A stretch of 64,000 nt of DNA from Stratiolaelaps scimitus (lineage: Eukaryota > Arthropoda > Arachnida > Mesostigmata > Laelapidae), in assembly GCA_019614645.1 (NCBI GenBank), contig JABWDB010000018.1, positions 1,240,001 through 1,304,000 on the forward strand. The letters are read 5' to 3'. Numbering within the stretch: position 1 is the first letter of the stretch; every line of letters starts with the position of its first letter. A model generated the notes under the pieces. It searched no databases. It saw only the letters and a program-made list of their open reading frames with translations, and had not been told where the DNA came from. Below, in pieces: positions 39,483 through 50,330 of the stretch. The position numbers and the translations under genes are program-made.

Positions 39483-39521
39483 ATGTATGTATATATAATG
39501 TATATATATATATATATATAT
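39441..39521. repeat. compound TA-rich array
   Basis: Two (TA)n runs separated by TATAATGTATGTATATATAA; the whole is about 80 bp. Confidence 0.9.
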
Positions 39522-40234
39522 GTGGATGATTACTTTGTTATCGAGACAGGCGAACAAAAGCTCAGTAGTGGACGATTAAACCAGATCGCCATCTGCCGCA
39601 TTGATTAACTAGATTATACAATAGCATCATCGTCATCATCATCATCATTACTATTAGTCCTATTATTTTAAATAGAATACATCGTGTCGCCTACTGACTG
39701 GCAGAAACACGAGGGCTAGTGGGAGCGGATTTTTTTTGTCTTCGAATGAGTCTTTTCCCTGTTGCCAAGAAGCACACAAACGCAGGTAGTGTGGTCGACC
39801 GTGCCCGGGGCCACGCGCCGACACAGGAGCCTACCGGTCTCCTGAACCTGTTGGCTTTCTCACTACCTGCTCTTCATTCTGGCCTCTTCGCCTTCGACGG
39901 CGCTCGCTGCCAATTTCTCTATTCGTATTGCCATTTCGGCTTCACGTCCCTGCTCGGAGCACTATTCCCGACCCTCCCCCCCCGACCCCCCACTTCGACG
40001 AGCCCTCGTCGTCAACGAATCTGTCTGAATCTATCTGGCCCTCACGGCGGACGCCCGATGCGTCACCCCTCGAGGCTGGCACCTGTCAAAAAATTTTCTT
40101 CCACCCGGACGATTCAGGTTCTCATTGTCTTGTCGTCATCCTTGCCCCATCATCTCGGTAGGCCCCACCGCCGGTATCAGCCCCACGCCCCTCTTGTGGC
40201 TCTGTTCTCCTTTGGCAATCCTTGTTCAGGCGGG

Positions 40235-40236
<2 letters not shown>

Positions 40237-40270
<34 letters not shown>
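40237..40270. repeat. (TC)17 microsatellite
   Basis: Thirty-four bases of alternating TC. It sits inside a 228-codon plus-strand ORF that has no other protein-like character. Confidence 0.95.
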
Positions 40271-40273
<3 letters not shown>

Positions 40274-40414
40274 GCTCCCGATTTCTCGCGCGCGCGTTTC
40301 GATGGTTCATCTCTTTACGGTCGTTGTTGCCGCTGTGTCGTCGTCAGCCGCCGATCGTCATTCGTGGTGCTTCTCAACCGTTCACGGTGCGTATATTATA
40401 GCTAGACAACGATG

Positions 40415-40446
40415 ATATATATATATATATATCTATATATATACAT
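40415..40446. repeat. (AT)n compound microsatellite
   Basis: AT run with one CT interruption. Confidence 0.9.
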
Positions 40447-42660
40447 ATGTCGATGGAGTTGTTTTGATGAGACTGAATGACAACCATCCTTCTCTCGTCG
40501 GACCGCCTGTTCCGCCGTTGCTGTTGGCTTTTTCGACACGAACTCAGCTGGAAGTTAAGGTTGTCATGAGGCGGACAAGGCTGTATCGGGGAGAACAGGA
40601 GAGACGGGCGGACTCGACTCGAATCGAGATCAAGACAGAATGCCGTGGTAAATATGAGCGGTATAAAAATGCTAAAGAAAATATCCCACCAACGACAGAA
40701 CTTAGCGGACTAGAAAAATGAAACCTGTCAAACAGGGATCGATCACGTCTAGAATAGGGCGAACCCTCTTTTGAGCGACTTTCTGAAAGACACATGTATA
40801 CAATTTGGCATGTGATACAATCGTATCGCGAGACTGTGGCTCACTAATCATTATGTGGCGGAGGAAATTTTAAGTGGATTCGATTAAATGGGCCATGCTC
40901 ACAGAGTGCAATTCAACTCGATGCATCGTCAATGGTTGTAAATCGCTCAAAATCACGCCGGTCAGTTTGATCTGCAGGTGAGTGATACTGAATGGCGAAA
41001 AATAGGTGAAATATATGTACACATGCAAAATGTCCCCTGTTATGGTTGGATTGTTTATCGACTTTTTTTTCTGGGGCCGCGGGAGAGAGAGAACGCGATG
41101 AGTTGATTTGGTTGCACATGGCCGTGTTTCCCAAACCGCCGCTCGTTGTAACCCAGCATCGTTCTCAGCAGAGAGTAGCCTGGTGTCGGCGTTCCTGCTT
41201 CTTGTGCCACAATGGTCTCTCACTTGCTTTATCGCTCTCTGGCAATACCTTCCATTCATCTCGGATGTGCGCCTTTAGCGCAGGACGGCGCGGTTCGGCG
41301 GCGTTCTTATTCGTGCCGACCAGTGCAGCGAGCGAACGAACAAACTGACCACCATCACCACCACCTTCGGTTTCCACGTTTCGCGGACCTCTCTCTTTCT
41401 CTCTGGGGTTTTCTTGTGGGTCGGTCAACGCCTGCGGTCCACCACATCAGTCCCGCCTAGCCCGTGGATGCCCGTGTGTACGTATGCGTTTGTGTGTGTG
41501 TGTATGTGTGTACAGTGTAGTGTAGTGTTTTCACCGAGCGTTTCGGCGTTGGACAAATTGGCTGTCGTCCACGCCCTCGCTCGACAGTCCAGCATCTCTC
41601 CCCATCCTCTCTAGCCGCTCCTCCCTGGACCCAAACAGCCAGCGGGCCCCGGCTCCTGAACACCGCTCGAGTCCCCAAGATACCCGAGGACACCCCGACA
41701 ACCTCTTTTCTTCGGCGAGCCCCACGTCCCGCTCGCCTCGAACAGCCACCACCGCTGCTGCTGCCACCGCAGACGGACGGACGGATATTCGGACATTCGG
41801 GGTGCGAGGTTCCCGCTCAGCTCCGGGAGCTGGGGAAAGCGACCAGCTAAGAAGCCACCAGCGACGACGTCAGGCAGGCAGGCAGAAGCTCTGTCGGGTA
41901 GGTTGTCCGATTCTCCCCATGAGTGTGTACATGTGGCCACGGATGGTGTGTATGTGTGTGTATATGCTTGTGTGACTCCCTGAATGAGCGAGCATGTGTG
42001 TGCTCGTGTATCTCTGAGAGAAGCGTCTCCGTGTGTGTGTGTGTATAGAGACTACCCCACACTACTCCTGAAGACAGCAGGCAGATCAGGAGGAAAATGG
42101 TCGGATGGGGCGCGGGGGGTACAGCAGACGCTGCTGCTGCTGCTGTTGGAAAGGAGTCAGGAGCAACCGCGAACGGCATGGGAGGGGCAGAGGTGCTCGG
42201 GATTGATGAACCCTTGCTAAGAGAAGCGGGCCGACAACGACCAAAGAGAGAGAGAGACGGCCACGGAGCTACCACAGGACGGACATGGAACAACGGAGCG
42301 TGCCCGAAGATGTGGAGCTCCTCCTTCGGGAGTCCACAACGAACGAAGGTACAAGCGAACAGGAGGGAAACAGACAACGAGAGAGAGAGAGCGACAGAGA
42401 GAGACTCGACAACAGACTCCCAGTCGCTACCTGCTGTCGACCGAGGCCTCACGAGAGAATTCTATAAGTTCTTTCGTCCAGGAGGAGGCGGACGTGTCCA
42501 AATTACACTTGGGTGCAGCTATTAGCAGCGTGAGAAAGATTAGAGTGAGACGAGTTGGCTGCTGGTGATGTCTGTCAACGTTCAGCACCTCGCCACACTT
42601 CGAGGAGCCTGCAGAGGGGGGGGGGGCTAGCTAGCTGCTGTAATACATCGCGAGGACCCG

Positions 42661-42691
42661 ATGGAGAAACAGGAGAGCGGTGTGTATGTTG
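42661..42691 (+). CDS. candidate first coding exon (31 nt)
   Basis: An ATG at 42661 (context CCCGATGG) follows an in-frame TAG in the GCTAGCTAGCT run upstream. It opens MEKQESGVYV and meets a consensus donor G|GTAAGTGTAAGG at 42692. The 1.6 kb upstream is GC-rich with GA/CT and GT runs, compatible with a promoter or 5' UTR. The piece is too short to judge by content. Confidence 0.13.
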
Positions 42692-43474
42692 GTAAGTGTA
42701 AGGTACATGTTAATTGGTTAGGTCCGTTAGAAGGGGTGGTCCAATTGGCGACGCTGTCGCAGAAGGGCTACAGTTACGTGTGGCAATGGGGATGGTCGGC
42801 CGATAAGGCGGAGTACACCGTTGGCTGATGTCAAGCTGAGGCTTTGCCAAGTCGAATTCTACGTGAGGATATGGTGATATCACTAGCGAAAGATCTCCAC
42901 CTCTTTCGAAACGCGAACAAATCGGTTTCGTTAACAAACGAATCACGAGTCACGGTTATTGATCTGGAATACGGGAGGGATAACTCAAGGCTACTATGCG
43001 GTGTAGTCCATATGGCTAAAATTTAATTAATATGACACGTTGGCAAAGGACCACGTCTATATCGCTTTGAGCACAGCAGAACACTGTTGATATTAACCTG
43101 AAACTCTTGAGGGTCCTGAGTCGTGTCATGATCGTAAAAAAAAATGGTCACAATATTCGTGATCAATGAATAAGCTCAGATCGACGTAAAAGCTACTAGA
43201 TGGTCGGCATTTGCGCCATACAGGCATATGTTGATAGACTGGACGTTCAAGCTCGAGCAGTCAAACTCTTCCTCCTTGAACTCCTGCCAGCGGTAAAAAC
43301 CGCTCGCCAACGCGAACGCTGTGCCGGTTTGATTCAATCACACATTGCAATGTCAACCTTTGCTAAGGAAACTGGTCACTGGACCTGTCCTCGACCATCG
43401 TGAAACCAGATCAACATATGTATCTCAGATACCCGTGCAGTAGTATTTCTTCTATAGACCCTTCCCCCCATAGG

Positions 43475-43500
43475 CTGTCGATTAAAAAGCTAATCGACAG
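43475..43500. repeat. perfect 10-bp-arm hairpin, AAAAGC loop
   Basis: CTGTCGATTA at 43475-43484 is exactly inverted at 43491-43500 around AAAAGC. No neighbouring feature explains it. Confidence 0.8.
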
Positions 43501-44423
43501 ACTTCATCTTTCGAGTGGGTTCGGGCAGCAAAAGGACACATATTGAACACTGGGCTTTTTATATCTTCGGGATGAAACGTCGTGTCACCTTTTTCCAAGC
43601 GTCTATTTTACACATTTCTGCTTGTCGAGGCGGTAAGGCGCTGCGGCGACCGATTCGCGCCACCCTTGCATATGACGTGTGAACTAGTTGGCAAAAGATC
43701 GCTCACTAACCTGCTATGGACTCATCGCACCTCTAAAACAGCTCCGAATGTCTCTTTGATCGACTCTTCTCAGAGTCGGACAACGCTTGTCGTTGTTGAG
43801 ATGCTGGTTGCTATTCAATGCCGTCAACAGTGTCACACGCGCTGGCAATCTCAGAGCAGAGGTGTGCCTTGGTGGAACGAGGCACCCAACAAACAGAGAG
43901 CAGTGATTTAAGTTGGCAGAGAAGCGATTCAACACACTCATCTTGCTGTATCTATCGGCCGAGCGGGTATTCGATACTTGAGCCTCTCTCGGCGACTATT
44001 CTCATGGTCTCGTATTTAGGTTTGCTATTCTAGAAAATGAGGAAAAACATTTGCACTGACACCTTTTTTTCAAGCTGCTGTTGAAATGTCAAGGGACCAC
44101 GGAGCGCATGGTTCGTAGCTACCTCTTGAAACAGGGCAGGCGGGAGAGAGAGAGAGGTGGTGATCTGAGCTGCGAGTAGCCAAGCTCTATGTGGTCATTA
44201 GGTGGTGTCTTTAAGGCGTCAGAACAGGCCTTATTCGGCGAGCACTCCACATTGGACACTAGTGTCTGCTCGGAATCTCAACGGTGAAGACGGCGAACTA
44301 TAGTAAATACATAATCGTTGGTATTGTTAAGCAACATCAGCATAGAAAAGGCTTCAGTAGCATTTCGTGTGAAAGGCCCACCTTAAGGGGATATACTCCA
44401 TTGGTGCTTCTAGATTTACAAGC

Positions 44424-44425
<2 letters not shown>

Positions 44426-44479
<54 letters not shown>
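44426..44479. repeat. (AT)27 microsatellite
   Basis: Fifty-four bases of uninterrupted AT; second longest such array here. Confidence 0.97.
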
Positions 44480-44482
<3 letters not shown>

Positions 44483-45776
44483 TGATATGACCACAGCATG
44501 GAGCATGGTGTGACAAAAATTTGTTGCTACAGCAAAATCGTAGTTTGTATGTTCGTTCGGCTGCTTTTTCCGATACCATCCAGCCGTTTGTTAGGTTATA
44601 TTAGGTGATATGTAGTACTGCTGGTTACTTTAAGCTAGACAACGAGCTAGCTCCCGCTTTTCTTCGAAGTGACAGCCCGCTGCGTTCAGCTTAGTCTACG
44701 ATAGCGACGATATAGACAAACAAGTTCTTACAGAACATCTCTTATGTCATGTTTGACGGCAAGCTCTGCTCGATGTATCTATCGGCAAGCGTAGAACAGA
44801 GTAAAGTTATACGCACGCTCGCTGAGGCGTGTGACTGCGTCGAGTGATGCTAAGTGGGGGCTAAGTTTCAACTTCTCGAGAATCAGGATGGAGGTCCTGC
44901 GTTGGCTGCGTCTTTACGCTATGTCGAACTTCGCTCGATCGTCGAGTCGACGGTGGAAAGTGTACCCCCGACACACAGCGTACTACGGACATTACAGCTA
45001 CCTGCATGACGAGATGCCATAACCTGCCTCTGGCACGACGCATATCTCTTTCCGACTTCGTCGGCCTGAGAGAGATTGAGCGAGCGCAGCAGAGGTGCTC
45101 AGACGGCTCAACACAAAATGACTCTCTCTGACGGCTCTTTATATCGTCGTATGCGTGAAGCGTGCCAGCGTCCGCGTAACACCGAACTTCTGCGGTACGG
45201 CGAAGGCATTCTACGTCCCCGAAGGATCGCGGCTTTGTCATTCTCTGTTTGCTCTGCGGACAGCCCGCAGGGACGCACATATGCACACGCACACGAAGGC
45301 ACAGCCGTCCATGGACAACAACCCGCTTGCTAAAAGTTGTGTGATAATCATTCGGGGTGTACAGATCTGCTGCGGACACGCGCCGTGTTGCATTTGAGTG
45401 CTGCGGGATGCAGTGCACTATATTGCGCGTAGTTGCAACGTCGTCGTCGTCGATATTTAGCACCAGCAGTAGCAGCAGCAGCGGACATCCATCGTATAAG
45501 GGAGGCCGTTAACCACACGGAGATTGGGTAAGGCCACTAAATTGGGGGAGTTGCACTATCTCGGCGTCAAGTTCAGATGGCTGTTAAAAGATGTCGACGA
45601 GAGATATCAATTCTGCCAACTCTGTACTCAAGTCATGGAACACTCGGTGGTAGATAATAAATAGGAAATTGACGACAACAGCAGCAGCAACAATAACAAC
45701 ACGCCTAGAAATCATACGTGTGCGTTCTAGTTAGATGTATGTATGGTCGTGAAGAACATTTTCATGATATCTGTCG

Positions 45777-45862
45777 GTCCCCTGGATGGTCTAGTGGTGA
45801 GCGTCTTGGACTGCTAGACCGGAGGGGCGTGTGTGTTGGGTTCAAATCCTGTCAGACGCTTT
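45777..45862 (+). repeat. tRNA-Ser(GCU)-like SINE head or tRNA pseudogene
   Basis: The sequence carries an RNA polymerase III A box (TGGTCTAGTGG, 45787-45797) and a perfect B box (GGTTCAAATCC, 45839-45849). Between them TTGGA-CTGCTAG-ACCGG forms an anticodon arm (four of five pairs counting wobbles) with T33 and anticodon GCT, as in class II tRNA-Ser with its long variable arm. The acceptor strands (CCCTGGA and CAGACGC) do not pair and the T stem is weak, so it is not a working tRNA. A tRNA-derived SINE head is the simplest reading. I cannot see where the SINE body ends; the following 150 bp show no clear poly(A) or terminal repeat. Confidence 0.5.
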
Positions 45863-47351
45863 GGAGAATTTTTGGAGTTCTTTCTCATCTTTCTTTATCT
45901 GAAGAGTCCTGTTAGGTACGAGGAAGGAAGAGAATAAGCAAAGGTGGCCCCGACAGGTCCTCCTTACAGTTATATCTAAAAGGGTAAGAGCTGAGGCCTA
46001 CCTCAAAGGGGAACAGCTGAGGGTCAGCTCGAAAAACAATGATATCTGTCGCGGCCATTCATTCATAAGCGAGTTAGCGACGGACTTATTATGCAACGAG
46101 GTGTGTTTAACAACAAGTGGCTTTGAGCTCAATTCGCCAGAATAGCAGATCATGGGCGTTCCTAGTATTTGTGCCAGTGGCACCTGGCCATCATACACGG
46201 ACAGTTGGTATTATCATTATTACGATTCTTATCAAATCAAGCGTATCCCAGGGTGTCACTTGATACGTACGAATTATTCTCCCAAGATGTGTCTATTGTT
46301 ATGTTTCGATCATTTAGCTGTTACGTGACGTCGAGTTAACGCTTACTTCGTGAAGGATTGCTTTATCCGCACTGCACCCATTAATGGGCGCCAAGGGGCG
46401 CTCCGTCAGCGATGGGGCGAGAACAAACCGCTAACGTCAACAGCAGACACAACTCTCAATAAGCCGTGTTCGATGTAGTTGCCTTTATTACTGTCGGTAT
46501 TGAAGTTGTTGCTGTGGTTGTCGTCGTCGTCGGAGGCGGGGGAGTTATGGTAAATTCGGTCTTGTCATGGCCATCTGAAGGGTTTTTTTTTTACTCTGCA
46601 CACTTGAACTTGAGCTGTGCATGTTGCACAGCGACACTGCCTAATGGTCCGTGCAAAAAGAAGCCTTCCGTAGCTCGGGTTAGAGAGACCAGCAAACGAT
46701 GACATTTCACTCATCTGCAGGTATTATCTACGAACCGTCGAATACAACAACAGCGAACAGGTATATGCGAACCCGTCGCAAAGTGTACCATCACCGAGAA
46801 TGAGTAGGTGTTTACTCGAAGCCGCGGTCTCGAAGCGGCGGGGCTGGGTGACGAGGCACGCAAAAAACATAAAGGCAACAACTAACTCAGACAGCAACTG
46901 CAGCATCATTCTGAGCGGAAATTTCTCTCTTACTTAGGTCGGTGTTGCAAGCTCGCCCGCCAGCGCGATAGTCGATCATCTGCAGCAGACCACGGGGTAG
47001 GGAATATACTCGAAGGTCATTAGCGATGAGCGTCCTTCGCGGCATCTGGATAGACTCTCGAACGTACCATGAAGAATATAATAGAAGGGCAAAGTATTTA
47101 CATACAAGGGAGCCAGGCGTTTCCGAGCGTCTTGATCGGCCTGTCTAGTTACATCGGCCGGTAGACGCCGATAGTCATTTTCGACAGAAGATGATTCGTT
47201 GAGCAATGATCTCGTGCGGCAAAGCATCGGTTCGCAGTAAATTGCTTATGAATGCGGGTCTTAGATGAGCGTTCACATCTCACCGTGACACGTAAGGGAA
47301 CATAAGCCTGGTTAGACTGCAGTTCGTTTAACAAAACAATAAGACCCTTAC

Positions 47352-47482
47352 CTTACGTCAGCCTTCATTGTATCCAATAACTTGGCCCTCGATAACGCAA
47401 TGAACGAGTCTGATGAGGGTACAAACGATAACTCACGTGTACGATCACAAACCAATCGACGGAACCAGAAAATCTCAAAACG
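47352..47482 (-). CDS. candidate internal exon (131 nt), unknown protein
   Basis: Minus-strand acceptor TTGGTTTGATCTTAG precedes 47482 and donor AAG|GTAAGG follows 47352. One frame is open across it, reading RFEIFWFRRLVCDRTRELSF and then VPSSDSFIALSRAKLLDTMK; a stop (TAG) lies directly upstream at the acceptor, as expected if it is an internal exon. Another possible donor (GTGAGT) lies inside. No homologue is recognised. A plus-strand exon-like segment lies 160 bp to the right, so at most one of the two is likely to be real. Confidence 0.2.
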
Positions 47483-47658
47483 CTAAGATCAAACCAATAT
47501 GATCCGATTGGGTATTATGAACGGACGGAGGAGGGATGAAGCTTCTGATGAGATGGACTGTGTCTTCGCTAGCTCGCACGTGATCATACAGGCAGGTAAT
47601 ACAGGTAGATAACCATGAATAAACCGGACGAAAGATAGAGTTCGCGTCACCGTTTAAC

Positions 47659-47722
47659 GTCCACGGTACAACTGCTTTTAGCATTGCTTCGTAAGACGGA
47701 CCCCTTTGCAAGCAAATGTGTA
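47659..47722 (+). repeat. short dispersed repeat, copy 1
   Basis: GTCCACGGTACAACTGCTTT and the following 12 bases match 61400-61431 with three differences, all transitions. Similarity weakens but continues for about 30 bp. In one plus frame both copies read STVQLL-(L/S)-ALL, so the unit may derive from an old protein-coding element. A shorter, weaker resemblance exists near 51098-51126. Confidence 0.4.
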
Positions 47723-48254
47723 ACGGCGGTGGCGGCCCCAATGATTCCACTGCTCCGCCGGAAGACTAGTAGACGACTCGAGGTAAGTGATTTTTGTTTG
47801 CCCTTATTATGCCACCCCTAGCGACATCGACTTGTATCAAGCTATAATTTGTAAGTAAATTTAAGTCCTACACCTCATCGATACGAACCCCTAGTATGAT
47901 TTTGAGCTAAGGAGGTTGAAACGCCCTCAAAATAATAATGACAATAATACAGCAACAATCGCCAATCAAAACTCAAAAAGAAAACCAGTGAATAATCCAT
48001 AAACGTCCCGTGGAAGTGTATCAGCGTCGGGTGAAACATATTGACAAGCTATTGAGATGTTACGCAAAGTTCGCCGTCCTCGAAGAAGGTTGATTTGTTT
48101 TTCGAAATTGTGTCTGTTTTTGCTCCTAAATGGACGTTAACACTCTCGGTGTCTGCCACACAAAGTAATTAGCTTCATCTTTATTCTTTTCAAGAGGGAG
48201 AAATGTGTTACGCCTGAACGGGCAGCACCTTCAGATGTGGGCCGAGGGGTGTTA

Positions 48255-48283
48255 GGCTCGCCATAGATTAACTATGGCGAGCC
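48255..48283. repeat. perfect 12-bp-arm hairpin, ATTAA loop
   Basis: GGCTCGCCATAG at 48255-48266 and its exact inverse at 48272-48283 flank a 5-nt ATTAA loop. Neither arm is followed by a T run that would suggest a polymerase III terminator. Function unknown. Confidence 0.85.
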
Positions 48284-48782
48284 AGACTATCGGCGTTAGT
48301 GAAACTCCACGTTTGCAGTTGGACGGATAACCTGTGCATACCAGGCTCGCTTAAGCTTCCCGCCATAGCTCCCAGGTCGTCGTTTAGTAGTACAATGTGT
48401 AGCAGAAAATAATACCTAGGAAAGGTTATCCAAGCTAGAAAAGGTAATCTTCGCAACAGAAGAGAAAGTAATACCTGGCGTGAAAGGTTATCTTCGAAGC
48501 CTTCAAACTTGAAGTTGAAGTTGCTCCTCTGTAAGGTTGGGTAACTCTCCGAACACCTTCTCTGAACGGTATGTTGTTCATTATATCATGAACAACAAAC
48601 AATTGTTGTAGACTAACAATTGGCCCAAATGAACGCCTACTCCATCTTGGGACGTGGCCATCCTTACTAGTATTTAAACAACAACAACAACAATAGCTCA
48701 AATATTGAATCGCATTTTGTTATTAGTCAGTTATGTAGATGGAAGTTTAGCAACTCCTCGTCATCACAATTATAAGACTTAC

Positions 48783-48924
48783 TTGTAACATAATGGCGGG
48801 ACGCGTTCTTGCATAACAACAACAACGACACCGAGCCATCACAGCTGCATAATGGTCGCTCAATGACGTCCCATTCATTCATAGACACATCGGCGAAGAT
48901 ACGAGCAGCCAGATTGACACAAAA
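48783..48924 (-). CDS. candidate exon (142 nt) after a (TA)n intron end
   Basis: Minus strand: after a (TA)n tract and ATGAG at 48925-48929, an open frame reads FCVNLAARIFADVSMNEWDV then IERPLCSCDGSVSLLLLCKN. It ends at ACAA|GTAAGTC (donor at 48782). The acceptor is poor in pyrimidines; an alternative is ATTATGCAG inside the segment. No family is recognised. Confidence 0.13.
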
Positions 48925-48941
48925 CTCATCAGGTATGATAT

Positions 48942-48959
48942 ATATATATATATATATAT
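48942..48959. repeat. (TA)n microsatellite
   Basis: About nine TA units, at the possible intron end of the 48783-48924 exon candidate. Confidence 0.85.
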
Positions 48960-49246
48960 CTATGCGACTGTGGAACGTTGTGTTATCCAGTATCTGTATA
49001 AATAATAGATAGATAAATAGACGGTCACTTAGTGTATGAGGTACAATAGAATATGCTGGCCACATAGTGAGAATGTTTGATAACGCCACACAGGTGGACG
49101 AAACAAGCAAATCGACGCTAACTAACGACACAAGTGACTCGAGGCGCCCCAACAACAATAACAACAACAATTACAGCTCTGCGAGTTACAATGCAACATA
49201 ACATGTCAGTAATGTGTGTCAACTTTTGATGATCAGTAGATGGTGA

Positions 49247-49375
49247 CAGCAACAACAACAACAGCAACAACAACAACAACAGCAACAACAACAACAACAA
49301 CAGCGTCAGCAACAACAACAACAACAACACGGGCGGCAGCAGCAGCAACAACAACAACACCGTATAGCGCCGTCA
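49247..49375 (+). repeat. interrupted CAG/CAA (opa-like) tract
   Basis: In the plus frame starting at 49247 there are 43 codons, 33 of them Gln (CAG or CAA), interrupted by Arg, His-Gly-Arg and His-Arg. TGA codons sit directly before (49244-49246) and after (49376-49378). The only acceptor string that would keep it coding is GATGGTGACAG, which lacks a pyrimidine tract. Other frames give poly-Thr, poly-Asn or poly-Leu. I treat it as simple sequence that resembles the polyglutamine exons of invertebrate regulators but is not shown to be one. Confidence 0.85.
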
Positions 49376-50153
49376 TGAAGCAAAGGACGTGGACGACGCC
49401 GGCGACAGACGCTCTCTGGGACCCGGAGTGTGTCCGTATGCTCGTCTATCTGCATGACCGCTGGCGTCAGTGGCTGGCTTGCGACAGTGATCTGAAATTC
49501 TCCCATTCCTCCGTTGCATTGTTGCTGCTTCTGCTCGGGGACTACTGGCTAGCAAACCCTTGTCACTTACGCACTGAGGTGTCCCGGCTCTTCGCAGTGG
49601 TAACCGTACCAGCCCAGCCCCCCCCACCCCATCTCTCCCGGCCGAATTTTCATACGGGACAACAGACGATTTTGTTTCGAGGTGTCGTGCGGGATCTGCC
49701 TCTTGTTGCTGGTCGGTTTTGGCTGGCAACCAGACGACGTTCTTATTCTACGCTTCTTGAGTGAATCATCATTGTCGCATCAGCTGTCGCTCGCGCGGTG
49801 TTGTGACCGTTGTGGCGTTCTGCGGACGAGCCAGCAAGAAGCAGCTTCCTTTCGTCTACGACCAGCCACATTTCCAGCTCGCGATGGATGCACGCAAAGC
49901 GTTCGTTAGTAACTGGCGGAACATCGAGTAGCCGGCAGTTCGTAGCACCAATTAGCCAACGGCGTCGGCGGCGGCGGCGATGTTGACTCTCTCTCTCTCT
50001 CTCGTGGAACGCTGCGCGACAACAACGACGACGTTCGGGAAAACTTGAAAAATGGCCGATGGCGTTTGAATGAACAGATCGTTTAGATGGACGGAGACAG
50101 GGGTATAAACGAGCGTTTTGACATGAACATGCACAAGCAGAAGAAGTGAAACC

Positions 50154-50200
50154 ACGACAACAACAACAACGACGACAACATCAACAACAACAACAACAAC
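50154..50200. repeat. (CAA)n with GAC interruption
   Basis: AAC units, CGACGACAACATC interruption, then more AAC. Shorter CAA arrays lie at about 48686-48703 and 49148-49171, so this unit recurs across 1.5 kb. Confidence 0.85.
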
Positions 50201-50260
50201 TGCTCAAGTTCATCTAAGTTGAGTGAGTGGAACTTGTCAAAAACGGAAGGTGCTGGTGTT

Positions 50261-50274
50261 ACACACACACACAC

Positions 50275-50326
<52 letters not shown>

Positions 50327-50330
50327 ATAT
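50261..50330. repeat. compound (AC)n(TA)n(GT)n array
   Basis: AC units, then about 45 bases of TA with one interruption, then GTGTGTGT. The AC and GT ends make an imperfect inverted repeat around TA. Confidence 0.9.

Noticed and set aside
39719..40405. 228-codon plus-strand ORF
   Set aside because: It includes a (TC)17 run read as Leu-Ser and is Pro/Ser-rich, with no family match; likely a by-product of GC content.
41847..42525. Long overlapping ORFs on both strands
   Set aside because: They arise from GA/CT and GT repeats that are open in many frames.
44861..45463. 200-codon minus-strand ORF
   Set aside because: No domain, signal peptide or splice support; composition is unremarkable and it matches nothing I recognise.
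47759..47769. GGAAGACTAGT, identical to part of animal miR-7
   Set aside because: The rest of the mature sequence does not follow directly and no precursor hairpin forms around it.
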